51,027 nt of DNA from CAZWRK01 sp964635875 (GTDB lineage Bacteria; Pseudomonadota; Gammaproteobacteria; Burkholderiales; Aquaspirillaceae), in contig CAZWRK010000012.1 of NCBI GenBank assembly GCA_964635875.1, positions 1 through 51,027 on the forward strand, given 5' to 3'. Positions 35,956-43,680 of the stretch are shown here, in pieces. A program made the translations under genes and the position numbers. The first letter of the stretch is position 1. Each line of letters starts with the position of its first letter. The notes beneath the pieces are model-generated. The model saw only the letters and a program-made list of their open reading frames with translations. It ran no database searches and had not been told where the DNA came from.

Positions 35956-38007
35956 ATGAAGCGCAATTGGCGCAATTTTTCGATCGCAACACGATTGGCG
36001 TGGGTCCAGTTTGGCGTGATTACGATCTTGCTGACCGGCCTTGCGCTCTTTTTGGCGCAGAACACGGCTGCCGTTTTGGAGCGCAATGGGTTAGAAGCGA
36101 TTCGGCGTCAAAACCAAGTCATTATTGATCTGATCTCCGCCTATGACCAGAGTCTGAAGAATGATACTTCGCACCTGATTTGGACATTGTTCAGCCATTA
36201 CCCCGATCCTTTTTCGCTGGATTCGCAAGATGGCAAGCGCGTGCTCCGCAGCGGTCGTCATGTGATGACGGGCGATCAGGCGACAGTCGAGCGCTTTCGC
36301 AGAATCACCGGAGGCGCGGAGGGCATGATCTTCGCGCGGGAGGGGGGCGAGTTTAAAGTGGTCGCCAGTACGGTTCAAAATGAAGGTTCAAACCTGCTGG
36401 GCGTCGGGGTGAACTTACCGCATGACAGTCCAATCTATGAGGCGTTATCAGAAGGCCGAATCTTCGTCGGCAAGCTTGACCTCGCCAGCCAAAAAGCACT
36501 TTTTCTTGAAGCCAGAGTGTTGCGCGATCGTCAGGGTGAGGTGGTTGGTGCTTTAGCGGTTGCGACGGATTTCACCGAAAGCCTGATGGTGCTGAAAGAC
36601 AAAATTCGCGCCATTCATATTGGCAAAACGGGTTATGTCTCAGTCGTCAATGCAGCCCCAGGGCCGAGCTACGGCGAAGCGATTATTCATCCTGCGGTTG
36701 AAGGTAAAAACCTCTTGACCGAGCAAGGCACTGGCGTAGAGCAGGTGGTGCGCCGCATGCTTGAAATGGGGTCTGGCGAGTACCGTTATTTCTGGATGAA
36801 TTCGACGCTTGGAGAAACCGCTCCCCGCGAAAAAATTACCGTCTTGGCAACCTATCCCGCGTGGAATTGGTTGGTCACTTCGGGGTCGTATATCGACGAA
36901 TTTACCGCAGATAGTCGCTATATCGCGTTTATTACGCTGGCGGCGAGTTTCAGTATTGCCGTGGTGCTGATTGGGATTTTGTTCCTGACCTTGCGCCGTT
37001 GGGTGGCACGGCCCTTGAAAGCGGCCAGCTTAGTGGCCGAACGGGTTGCCTCGGGCGATTTGACGGTTGATATTCAGGTTGAGTCCGGTGACGAAGCTGG
37101 GCGCTTAATGGCAGCGCTCAAGAATATGGTCGAGCAACTTGATCGCATGGTCGGTGAGGTGCGTAGTGCCTCCGCTGCATTGGCTTCGACATCGGAGCAG
37201 ATGAGTTCAACTGCGCAGTCGATTAGCCAAGGGAGCTGCGAGCAAGCGGCCAGTGTTGAAGATGTCAGTTTTGCGCTAGAAAAATCGAGCCACTCTGTGC
37301 AGCAAAGCGCAGAAAATGCTGCGTTGACAGGGCGAATGGCGGATGCGGCTTCTGCGGGGGCGGCACAAGGCGGTGAGGCTGTGCGCGAGACGGTGCAAGC
37401 GATGAAACAAATTGCCGCCAAAATTGGCATTGTTGATGACATTGCTTATCAGACTAATTTGCTGGCGCTGAATGCGACGATTGAAGCCGCGCGCGCTGGA
37501 GAGCATGGCAAAGGCTTTGCAGTCGTTGCTGCAGAGGTGCGCAAATTGGCCGAGCGTAGCCAAGCGGCTGCCAAAGAAATTGGCGAACTAGCGAGTTGCA
37601 GCGTCGAGATGGCGGCACGGGCTGGGGCTTTGCTCGATGATATGGTGCCGGGGGCTTCGCGGACAGCGACCCTTGTTCAAGAAATTGCCGCGGCGGCCGG
37701 TGAGCAAGCGCAAGGCATTACGCAAGTCAACCAAGCCATGCACCAGCTGAATCAAAGCACACAGCAAAATGCCGCCGCCGCTGAAGAGCTGGCGGCCACA
37801 TCGCTTGTGATTAGTGAGCAGGCCGATCAGTTGCAGCGACTCGCTTCTGCCTTTCACCTGCGCCATGATTCCCCGCCGATGCGGATAGAGGGTGGGCCTG
37901 AAAAGTGGTTGCCTCCTTCTCCTATTTTGAAGCCGATTTCAGGCGCCCCAACCTCTGAGCCTCCCTCGACTGGTGAGGCGGATAACCGTCACTTTATTCG
38001 TTTTTAA
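35956..38007 (+). CDS. Methyl-accepting chemotaxis protein with Cache sensor domain
   Basis: The 683-residue receptor starts at ATG 35956, preceded by GGGAGAGG. An upstream in-frame ATG at 35896 lacks a good site. A first membrane segment (~18-38) is followed by a periplasmic region of about 280 residues of the double-Cache (Cache3/Cache2 fusion) type, with GKTGYVSVVNAAPGPSYGEA and YPAWNWLVTSGSYIDEF. The second segment (FITLAASFSIAVVLIGILFL), HAMP and signalling hairpin (DIAYQTNLLALNATIEAARA) follow. Cache domains bind small ligands such as carboxylates or amino acids; the ligand is not predictable. A Pro/Ser-rich tail ends the protein. Confidence 0.93.
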   Translation: MKRNWRNFSIATRLAWVQFGVITILLTGLALFLAQNTAAVLERNGLEAIRRQNQVIIDLISAYDQSLKNDTSHLIWTLFSHYPDPFSLDSQDGKRVLRSGRHVMTGDQATVERFRRITGGAEGMIFAREGGEFKVVASTVQNEGSNLLGVGVNLPHDSPIYEALSEGRIFVGKLDLASQKALFLEARVLRDRQGEVVGALAVATDFTESLMVLKDKIRAIHIGKTGYVSVVNAAPGPSYGEAIIHPAVEGKNLLTEQGTGVEQVVRRMLEMGSGEYRYFWMNSTLGETAPREKITVLATYPAWNWLVTSGSYIDEFTADSRYIAFITLAASFSIAVVLIGILFLTLRRWVARPLKAASLVAERVASGDLTVDIQVESGDEAGRLMAALKNMVEQLDRMVGEVRSASAALASTSEQMSSTAQSISQGSCEQAASVEDVSFALEKSSHSVQQSAENAALTGRMADAASAGAAQGGEAVRETVQAMKQIAAKIGIVDDIAYQTNLLALNATIEAARAGEHGKGFAVVAAEVRKLAERSQAAAKEIGELASCSVEMAARAGALLDDMVPGASRTATLVQEIAAAAGEQAQGITQVNQAMHQLNQSTQQNAAAAEELAATSLVISEQADQLQRLASAFHLRHDSPPMRIEGGPEKWLPPSPILKPISGAPTSEPPSTGEADNRHFIRF

Positions 38008-38020
38008 GCCGGGGGCATGA

Positions 38021-38596
38021 ATGGCATTCTTTAAAGAAAAAACTGCGCCTGTGCACACACCGGTCGAAACTCTAGAGCAGTTTTTGACCTTTCTCCTCGG
38101 CGGAGAAATGTTTGCAATCAATATTCTGTCGATCAAAGAAATTATTGAATACCAGCCTTTGACCGAAGTGCCTTTGATGCCTGACTTTATTCGCGGCGTG
38201 ATGAATTTACGGGGATCGGTCGTCCCCGTGATTGATTTGGCAGCGCGTTTTCAGCGTCCAGTCATTAAGGTGGGGCGTCGGACTTGTATTGTGATTTTAG
38301 AGATTTGCCACGAAGACCGTGTCCAAGATGTGGGGATTGTGGTGGATTCGGTCAGCGAGGTGGTCGAGCTTAAAGCATCTCAAATTGAACCGCCGCCTGC
38401 TTTTGGTGCCAAAGTCCGTACCGATTTTATTCAAGGAATGTTTCGGGCAGAAACGCGGTTTGTGATTATCCTCAATATAGGGAGCGTTTTATCGCTAGAG
38501 GAGATGATCATGTTGGCAGAAAGCTCGATGGAAGATGCGCTGGCGGTATTGGCAGAGGCGGCTGCGTTTCCGATAGAAGGAGCGCCTCATGTTTGA
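38021..38596 (+). CDS. cheW: CheW-type coupling protein
   Basis: The 191-residue protein is one CheW domain with short extensions: EQFLTFLLGGEMFAINILSI, EVPLMPDFIRGVMNLRGSVV, PVIDLAARF and VGIVVDSVSEVVELK. CheW links receptors to CheA. The last ~30 residues (after the CheW domain) are Ala/Glu rich and unusual in length. It lies 13 bases after the Cache receptor and overlaps cheD by 8 bases. Confidence 0.94.
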   Translation: MAFFKEKTAPVHTPVETLEQFLTFLLGGEMFAINILSIKEIIEYQPLTEVPLMPDFIRGVMNLRGSVVPVIDLAARFQRPVIKVGRRTCIVILEICHEDRVQDVGIVVDSVSEVVELKASQIEPPPAFGAKVRTDFIQGMFRAETRFVIILNIGSVLSLEEMIMLAESSMEDALAVLAEAAAFPIEGAPHV

Positions 38597-39182
38597 TCCT
38601 TGTGCGCAGTGTGAACAATGTCAAGACGTGTATTTGCAGCCGGGGGGCGTGCACTTCGGTCATGCGTGTACACGCATTCGCACTTTATTAGGCTCGTGTG
38701 TGGCGGTGACTTTTTGGCATCCGCAACAACGTTTAGGCGGGATGTGCCACATCATGATGCCCTCACGCCGTCAGCGCCCTCAAGGCGTGGCCTTAGACGG
38801 TCGCTATGCTGATGAGGCCTTGGCGATGCTTTACCAAGAAATGCGCGCGCGCGGGACATTGCCGCAGCAGTATGTCGTCAAATTATTTGGGGGCAGCACG
38901 ATGTTCCCCGGCAAAATGAGTCACCCGATTTCGGTTGAAAACCTGCGCTCGGTGCATGAAGAGTTACAAAAGAATGGGATGAAAATCGCTGTAGAAGAGG
39001 TCGGCGGCGAAAGTAGCCGCCAAATTATTTTTGATGTGTGGAGCGGTGCGGTGTGGTCGCGCCAAAATGCGAATACGCTCACGACGTCTGCGGGATCGGT
39101 GTCTGCTAAAGCAGAGAAAATAAAATCACCAATGTGTCCTTTGCCCGTATTGCGGCAGGAGCTGGATCATGAAAGAAATTAA
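38589..39182 (+). CDS. cheD: Chemoreceptor glutamine deamidase CheD
   Basis: The 197-residue protein has the CheD core: IRTLLGSCVAVTFWHPQQRL with catalytic Cys37, GGMCHIMMPSR with His54, LFGGSTMF and ISVENLRSVHEELQKNGMKI. CheD deamidates receptor glutamines and is often adjacent to CheB. The last ~35 residues are a nonconserved tail. It overlaps cheB by 14 bases. Confidence 0.94.
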   Translation: MFDPCAQCEQCQDVYLQPGGVHFGHACTRIRTLLGSCVAVTFWHPQQRLGGMCHIMMPSRRQRPQGVALDGRYADEALAMLYQEMRARGTLPQQYVVKLFGGSTMFPGKMSHPISVENLRSVHEELQKNGMKIAVEEVGGESSRQIIFDVWSGAVWSRQNANTLTTSAGSVSAKAEKIKSPMCPLPVLRQELDHERN

Positions 39183-40407
39183 AGTCCTGATTGTGGACGA
39201 TTCTGCCGTTGTGCGGCAGGTTTTAGGGCAGCGTTTGGCCGCTGAACCCGATATTCGAGTGATTGCGTGTGCGTCTGATCCGCTATTTGCGATGGATCAT
39301 ATGAAGCGCGAGCAGCCTGATGTGATCGTGTTAGACATCGAAATGCCGCGCATGGATGGCATCACCTTCATGAAGAAGCTGATGAGCGAAACCCCCTTGC
39401 CGGTGGTGATTTGTTCGTCGCTGACTGAAGAAGGGGCGCAAGTCACGATGGAGGCGCTGGCCGCCGGTGCGGTGAGTATTGTCACCAAGCCGAAATTGGG
39501 CCTGAAGCGATTCTTGGAAGACGGCAGTAACGATATTGTCAATGCGGTGCGGGCGGCTTCGCGGGCGAATGTGAGCCGCTTGCGCACTCGTATGGCGCCG
39601 ATTACACCGCCACCGCCCTCTTCTTTTTCGAGCACTTCAAGCACGCGTACCCCATCTCCGCCGCCAAGGACGCCAATCAGCTCGCGAACCTTGCCGCCAT
39701 CGAGTTCAACGGCTTCTGAATCCATTCGACGGCCTTTGAGTAGTACGCCGCTGATTCGCGAGCGGAATTCTGCCGATGTGATTTTGTCGTTAGATAGCCA
39801 TAGTTCAATGACTTCTACGACGGAAAAAATCTTGGCATTAGGCACGTCTACCGGCGGGACACAGGCACTGGAGGCGATTTTAACGACGCTACCGGTTGGG
39901 TGTCCGGGGTTGGTGATTGTGCAGCACATGCCGGAGCGCTTTACCGCGGCTTTTGCCCAGCGGCTGAATCAGTTATCTCAAATCGAAGTCAAAGAAGCGC
40001 AAAGCGGCGATCGGGTGATGCCGGGGCGGGCGTTGATTGCGCCGGGCGGCAAGCATTTACTGTTAAAGCGCAACGGCGCGCAGTATCAGGTCGATGTGGT
40101 CGATGGGCCGCTGGTGAGCTTGCACAAACCTTCTGTCGATGTGCTATTTCGCTCGGTGGCTAAATTTGCGGGCCGCAATGCTGTTGGCGTCATCATGACC
40201 GGTATGGGCGATGATGGGGCCAATGGATTGCTCGAAATGCGTAAAGCTGGAGCCTTTACTCTGGCGCAGAGTGAGGAAAGCTGTGTGGTTTTTGGAATGC
40301 CAAAAGAGGCGATTAAACGTGGTGCAGCGCGTAAGGTGGTGGATTTGTCACACATCCCGAACGAGATGCTGAAGATCGCGCGCGAAGGCTGGCAGGCCGA
40401 TCAATAA
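39169..40407 (+). CDS. cheB: Chemotaxis protein-glutamate methylesterase CheB
   Basis: The 412-residue protein has a receiver domain (IVDDSAVVRQVLG, phospho-acceptor D56 in VIVLDIEMPRMDG), a Ser/Thr/Pro-rich linker at about 140-195, and a methylesterase domain with the catalytic Ser in GTSTGGTQALEAIL, His in QHMPERFT and Asp in MTGMGDDGANGL. It demethylates and deamidates receptor glutamates. The linker is much longer than usual. It is the last gene of the cluster; no cheR methyltransferase is present next to it. A terminator follows. Confidence 0.95.
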   Translation: MKEIKVLIVDDSAVVRQVLGQRLAAEPDIRVIACASDPLFAMDHMKREQPDVIVLDIEMPRMDGITFMKKLMSETPLPVVICSSLTEEGAQVTMEALAAGAVSIVTKPKLGLKRFLEDGSNDIVNAVRAASRANVSRLRTRMAPITPPPPSSFSSTSSTRTPSPPPRTPISSRTLPPSSSTASESIRRPLSSTPLIRERNSADVILSLDSHSSMTSTTEKILALGTSTGGTQALEAILTTLPVGCPGLVIVQHMPERFTAAFAQRLNQLSQIEVKEAQSGDRVMPGRALIAPGGKHLLLKRNGAQYQVDVVDGPLVSLHKPSVDVLFRSVAKFAGRNAVGVIMTGMGDDGANGLLEMRKAGAFTLAQSEESCVVFGMPKEAIKRGAARKVVDLSHIPNEMLKIAREGWQADQ

Positions 40408-40432
40408 GACAGACGGGTCGCCCCTTCTACCG

Positions 40433-40459
40433 ACCGCCTCACGCTGAGGCGGTTTTTTT
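40433..40459 (+). terminator. Intrinsic terminator after cheB
   Basis: ACCGCCTCA (40433-40441) and TGAGGCGGT (40445-40453) form a 9-base-pair stem with a 3-base loop, followed by a T-run to 40459. It ends the chemosensory operon. Confidence 0.9.
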
Positions 40460-40512
40460 ATGGTGGAACAGGGCGGGTGTGGCGTGGTGTAGAGAGAAGA
40501 AATAGTCGCTGC

Positions 40513-41106
40513 TCATACGGTCTGGCCTTGCAGCGAAACTTGGGTTAAGCGCGCCAGTTGAATTTGGACTAATGGGCGAAGTTGGCTGCTGGTTTCGCCT
40601 AATTTGGTAAAAATCTCGGTGGCTTCAGCATCACTGAGTTCGCTGCTGATGGTGGCGCTGTGCTCCAGTTGAATGCGTAGAACAGTGCTGGCGGGGGCGT
40701 GGTTGAGTAGGTGGCCAACATTGAGGGTATCGAGCAGGGCGTGCAAGGTCTGTTGCTCGGGTTCTTCGGCGGCAATGTCTTGGCTATGGCAGGCGAGAGC
40801 ATCGGCTAAGCGGCTGAGTTTGGCGGTGCTTTGCTGATGATGGCGCAGGCGGGCGGCGAGCAAGAAGCGAATCGCGCGGATTTCGGGGAGTCGAGAGCTG
40901 AGCACAATATCGCTATTGCCTGCGTGAAAGCCTGCGGCATGTAGCGCGGTTACGGTGGCGAGCACACGTTGGCGAACCTGCATGACTTGATTCGGCGCGG
41001 CATCGAGCGCTTCGTGATCGGCCAAGATAATCAGGGTGCGTTGTGCGGTTTGCGTGGCGGCTGCGGTCAGACGTTGGGGGTGTTGCAACAAAATTGAGTG
41101 TGTCAT
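40513..41106 (-). CDS. Uncharacterised helical protein behind a leader attenuator
   Basis: I do not recognise this 197-residue protein. It is rich in Leu, Ala, Gln, His and Thr, looks mostly alpha-helical, has no signal peptide or membrane segment, and contains no Trp and no Tyr. The start is ATG 41106 with GGAGA seven bases upstream; a longer frame to 41256 would run through the terminator hairpin and is rejected. Its codon use is like its neighbours. It lies downstream of an apparent transcription attenuator whose leader peptide is rich in Tyr and Trp, so it may be made when charged tRNA-Trp or tRNA-Tyr is scarce. Function unknown. Confidence 0.75.
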   Translation of the reverse strand: MTHSILLQHPQRLTAAATQTAQRTLIILADHEALDAAPNQVMQVRQRVLATVTALHAAGFHAGNSDIVLSSRLPEIRAIRFLLAARLRHHQQSTAKLSRLADALACHSQDIAAEEPEQQTLHALLDTLNVGHLLNHAPASTVLRIQLEHSATISSELSDAEATEIFTKLGETSSQLRPLVQIQLARLTQVSLQGQTV

Positions 41107-41144
41107 GGGGTTCTCCGTATGAGAGGCCACCGCGACTACGGAGG

Positions 41145-41175
41145 AAAAACAAATGCCGCCCAGTCGCGGCGGCAT
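41145..41175 (-). terminator. Attenuator terminator hairpin in the leader of the uncharacterised gene
   Basis: On the minus strand ATGCCGCC (41175-41168) and GGCGGCAT (41160-41153) form an 8-base-pair stem with a 7-base loop, followed by TTGTTTTT (41152-41145). It ends about 40 bases before the gene start, so it must stop transcription before the gene unless an alternative structure forms. A third segment, GGCGGCAC at 41238-41231 inside the leader ORF, can pair with the same 5' arm and would act as antiterminator. Confidence 0.75.
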
Positions 41176-41213
41176 GTTGTGTGTCGAATCCTGAAGGGAT
41201 GAGCGCGTTTTCT

Positions 41214-41291
41214 TTACGCGTGACGCAGCAGTGCCGCCTGTAAGCTGCACCACCAATAATATGCGTAAGAGTTGAAAAGTTGCTGTTCCAT
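41214..41291 (-). CDS. Candidate Tyr/Trp-rich leader peptide of an attenuator
   Basis: A 25-codon ORF runs from ATG 41291 to TAA 41214. It begins MEQQLFNS and contains YAYYWWC, i.e. UAU-UAU-UGG-UGG in a row at 41261-41250. The tandem Trp codons lie 11 bases before GGCGGCA (41238-41232), the proposed antiterminator segment. Stalling at Tyr or Trp codons would leave that segment free, while a ribosome at the stop codon would cover part of it. No Shine-Dalgarno is seen, but the predicted transcription start is only two or three bases before the ATG, so a leaderless start is possible. The layout is that of trp-type leaders; translation is not proven. Confidence 0.6.
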   Translation of the reverse strand: MEQQLFNSYAYYWWCSLQAALLRHA

Positions 41292-41299
41292 AGCGGCGA

Positions 41300-41329
41300 A
41301 TCAGACCACGCCTAGCCCTTCAGTGTCAA
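41300..41329 (-). promoter_or_regulatory. Sigma-70 promoter for the attenuator transcript
   Basis: On the minus strand a perfect -35 TTGACA (41329-41324) is followed after 18 bases by -10 TCTGAT (41305-41300, four of six consensus). It lies between the IclR stop (41340) and the leader ORF (41291), giving a predicted start near 41293. Confidence 0.6.
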
Positions 41330-41339
41330 GCAGCAATCG

Positions 41340-42143
41340 TTATCCGCGTGCACAAATCGCCGCCGCAAGCCGTTGCAGCGCCGGTGCAATTTCGGTGCGC
41401 ATGATCTGCTCATCGAACAGAAACGCCGGAATGCTTGCATTGAGCGCCAGCGATTCATTTACCCCCGGCAGCACCAAAGGCATGCCAATTGCGCAGACAT
41501 CTGGCTCAAATTCGCCAAAAGAGGTGCAATACCCCTGACGGCGGCAATCATCCAACCCTTCTTGCAAACGCTTGGCATGGGTCGGCCAGGTTTGTTTGTA
41601 GTACGCCGACAGTTCACCATCTAAGCTCAAGCGGTTTTCTTCGCTCAGGCCCGCGTAGCACGCCCGCCCGATGGCTGTTGTCGCCAGTGGAACCCGTGAC
41701 CCGACGGTAAATTCCACCGAAATCCGGCTTTGGCTGCGACAGGTTTCCAGATACACCATATGGCTGCCATCGCGCACCGCCAAACTCACCGAGACATGCA
41801 GCGTTTGTGCAAATTCGCGCATCAGCGGCGCGGCGATTGCCCGCACATCAAAGCTCGCCAACAGCGAAGATGCCAGCTCTAACACTGAAAATCCCAGACG
41901 ATATAAGCCTGTTTCACTCTCTTGCTTTAAATAACCCAGCTTCACCAAAGTGTAGGTTAAACGCGACACTGTGGATTTTGGAAGCTGTGTGCGGCTGGCA
42001 ATTTGCTGGTTGGACAGGGTTGCATCACCGGGCCGAAACGCCGCAAGGACGTCTAATCCACGCGCCAATGCGGTGACAAATAAACGGTCTTTTTCTTCTT
42101 CGAATGCGCGTGGGTCGTCCCGTTCGCTTTGGGGATGAGTCAT
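41340..42143 (-). CDS. IclR-family transcriptional regulator
   Basis: The 267-residue protein has the winged helix-turn-helix at about residues 20-85 (ALARGLDVLAAFRPG, then LSNQQIASRTQLPKSTVSRL). The IclR effector domain follows (RAIAAPLMREFAQTLHVSVS, VGSRVPLATTAIGRACYAGL, and FEPDVCAIGMPLVLPG). ATG 42143 has GAGGAG a few bases upstream; a longer frame to 42287 would cross the divergent promoter region. It is divergent from glutaryl-CoA dehydrogenase, the standard pairing for a local regulator of that gene. The effector may be glutarate or a related acid; that is inference. Confidence 0.93.
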   Translation of the reverse strand: MTHPQSERDDPRAFEEEKDRLFVTALARGLDVLAAFRPGDATLSNQQIASRTQLPKSTVSRLTYTLVKLGYLKQESETGLYRLGFSVLELASSLLASFDVRAIAAPLMREFAQTLHVSVSLAVRDGSHMVYLETCRSQSRISVEFTVGSRVPLATTAIGRACYAGLSEENRLSLDGELSAYYKQTWPTHAKRLQEGLDDCRRQGYCTSFGEFEPDVCAIGMPLVLPGVNESLALNASIPAFLFDEQIMRTEIAPALQRLAAAICARG

Positions 42144-42183
42144 CGTATCTCCTCGTTCTCGTTGTGGTTTTGTGCAGTGCATG

Positions 42184-42261
42184 AGAACAAATACTTTACA
42201 TGTTCTAGCGGTCCGCGCTATGTTTGTTCTGCATTGTAAAACACAATTCCGCCAGGCGGAA
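42184..42261 (+). promoter_or_regulatory. Divergent control region: promoter and palindromes before gcdH
   Basis: A plausible sigma-70 promoter for gcdH is TTTACA (42195-42200), 18 bases, TATGTT (42219-42224). AGAACA (42184-42189) and TGTTCT (42201-42206) form a dyad around its -35 box. A second, perfect palindrome TTCCGCCAGGCGGAA (42247-42261) lies between promoter and ribosome-binding site. Palindromes with TTCC/GGAA ends are common for IclR-type regulators, so either could be the operator. The palindrome can also fold as an mRNA hairpin. Confidence 0.5.
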
Positions 42262-42280
42262 CAATTTAGGAGATTTTGAG

Positions 42281-43462
42281 ATGGCAAATGCGCGACCGTC
42301 GTTCCAGTGGGATGACCCGTTTTTACTCGACGAGCAATTGACCGAAGATGAGCGCATGGTGCGTGACGCGGCGCGTGCTTATTGCCAAGATCGTCTCTTG
42401 CCTCGTGTCCTCACTGCGAACCGCGAAGAGCGCTTTGATCGCGAAATCATGACCGAAATGGGTGAACTGGGCATGCTCGGCCCGACCATTGAAGGCTACG
42501 GCTGCGCAGGCCTATCGCATGTGGCTTATGGCCTGATCGCCCGCGAAGTCGAGCGCGTCGATTCTGGCTATCGTTCGGCCATGAGCGTGCAATCTAGCTT
42601 GGTCATGCATCCCATCTACGCTTACGGCACCGAAGAGCAGAAAGCAAAATACTTGCCTGGTTTGGCCAGTGGTCAATTGGTCGGCTGTTTTGGTCTGACT
42701 GAGCCGGATGCAGGCTCTGATCCGGCGGGGATGAAAACCCGCGCGAAAAAAACCGACGGCGGTTACATCCTCAACGGCGCAAAAATGTGGATCACCAACA
42801 GCCCGATTTCGGATGTGTGCATCGTGTGGGCGAAAGATGATGCCGATGAAATTCGCGGCTTCATTCTCGAGCGCGGCATGGAAGGCCTTAGCACGCCGAA
42901 AATCGAAGGCAAATTCTCTCTGCGTGCCTCGATTACCGGTGAAATCGTGATGGCCGATGTGTTTGTGCCTGACGAAAACCTGTTGCCGCACGTTAAAGGT
43001 TTGAAAGGCCCGTTTGGCTGCCTCAATAAAGCGCGTTATGGCATTGCGTGGGGCGCGATGGGTGCGGCGGAATTCTGCTGGCAAGGTGCGCGTCAATACA
43101 CCCTTGACCGCATTCAATTCAACCGTCCTTTGGCGGCTACGCAGTTGGTTCAGCTTAAATTAGCCAACATGCAAACCGAAATCACTTTAGGTCTACAAGC
43201 CGCTTTGCGCGTCGGTCAATTGCTTGACCAAGAGCGTGCCGCTCCCGAAATGATCTCCCTCATCAAACGCAACAACTGCGGCAAGGCGTTGGATATTGCC
43301 CGCGTGGCGCGTGATATGCATGGCGGGAACGGCATTTCGGACGAGTTCCACATCATTCGCCATGTCATGAACCTCGAAGCCGTGAACACTTACGAAGGGA
43401 CGCACGATGTGCATGCCTTGATTCTTGGCCGTGCCCAGACTGGTTTGCAGGCGTTTTCCTGA
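42281..43462 (+). CDS. gcdH: Glutaryl-CoA dehydrogenase
   Basis: The 393-residue acyl-CoA dehydrogenase begins FQWDDPFLLDEQLTEDERMV, typical of glutaryl-CoA dehydrogenase. It has VGCFGLTEPDAGSDPAGMKT, GYILNGAKMWITNSPISDV, RYGIAWGAMGAAEFCW, and the catalytic Glu in NTYEGTHDVHALILGRAQTG. It converts glutaryl-CoA to crotonyl-CoA with loss of CO2, the entry of lysine and tryptophan breakdown into beta-oxidation. ATG 42281 follows AGGAG by eight bases; an in-frame ATG at 42224 lies within the promoter. The divergent IclR gene likely regulates it, and the importer and GabT/GabD-type genes downstream suggest a common pathway. Confidence 0.96.
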   Translation: MANARPSFQWDDPFLLDEQLTEDERMVRDAARAYCQDRLLPRVLTANREERFDREIMTEMGELGMLGPTIEGYGCAGLSHVAYGLIAREVERVDSGYRSAMSVQSSLVMHPIYAYGTEEQKAKYLPGLASGQLVGCFGLTEPDAGSDPAGMKTRAKKTDGGYILNGAKMWITNSPISDVCIVWAKDDADEIRGFILERGMEGLSTPKIEGKFSLRASITGEIVMADVFVPDENLLPHVKGLKGPFGCLNKARYGIAWGAMGAAEFCWQGARQYTLDRIQFNRPLAATQLVQLKLANMQTEITLGLQAALRVGQLLDQERAAPEMISLIKRNNCGKALDIARVARDMHGGNGISDEFHIIRHVMNLEAVNTYEGTHDVHALILGRAQTGLQAFS

Positions 43463-43468
43463 GATATC

Positions 43469-43501
43469 GCGGTGCATCATGGTTCATTCATGGTGCACCG
43501 C
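43469..43501. other. Long imperfect dyad after gcdH
   Basis: Arms 43469-43481 and 43489-43501 are reverse complements over 13 bases except for one G-T pair (outer part GCGGTGCA/TGCACCGC). No T-tract follows, so it is a poor terminator. It is centred about 120 bases upstream of the sigma-54 promoter at 43596-43612, the usual distance of an enhancer-binding-protein site. It could serve either role. Confidence 0.45.
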
Positions 43502-43595
43502 ATCTAAATTAAACAAATAATCTAACTATAAAAATACAAAATATTGGGTTTTTTGTCTGGTCTAAATTTATTTGGTGGTGTTTTTTACTGAGAAG

Positions 43596-43612
43596 TTGGC
43601 ACACTTCCTGCT
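43596..43612 (+). promoter_or_regulatory. Sigma-54 (RpoN) promoter of the polyamine-type importer operon
   Basis: TTGGCACACTTCCTGCT has the -24 GG and -12 GC elements exactly ten bases apart and matches the consensus TTGGCAC-N4-TTGC with one change. The predicted start is near 43624, about 57 bases before the ATP-binding subunit gene. This implies control by an activator such as NtrC or a pathway-specific enhancer-binding protein. The surrounding 43502-43680 is AT-rich with nothing else recognised. Confidence 0.8.
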
Positions 43613-43680
43613 AATTAAACAGCATTAGATTGCATCGTTAGATCATCACACTATCCAGTGAGAGGGAGGAAGAGCAGAGC

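Noticed and set aside
43469..43501. Canonical NtrC enhancer site
   Set aside because: The half-sites GGTGCA and TGCACC face the opposite way from the NtrC consensus (TGCACC-N-GGTGCA), so only an unspecified dyad is claimed.
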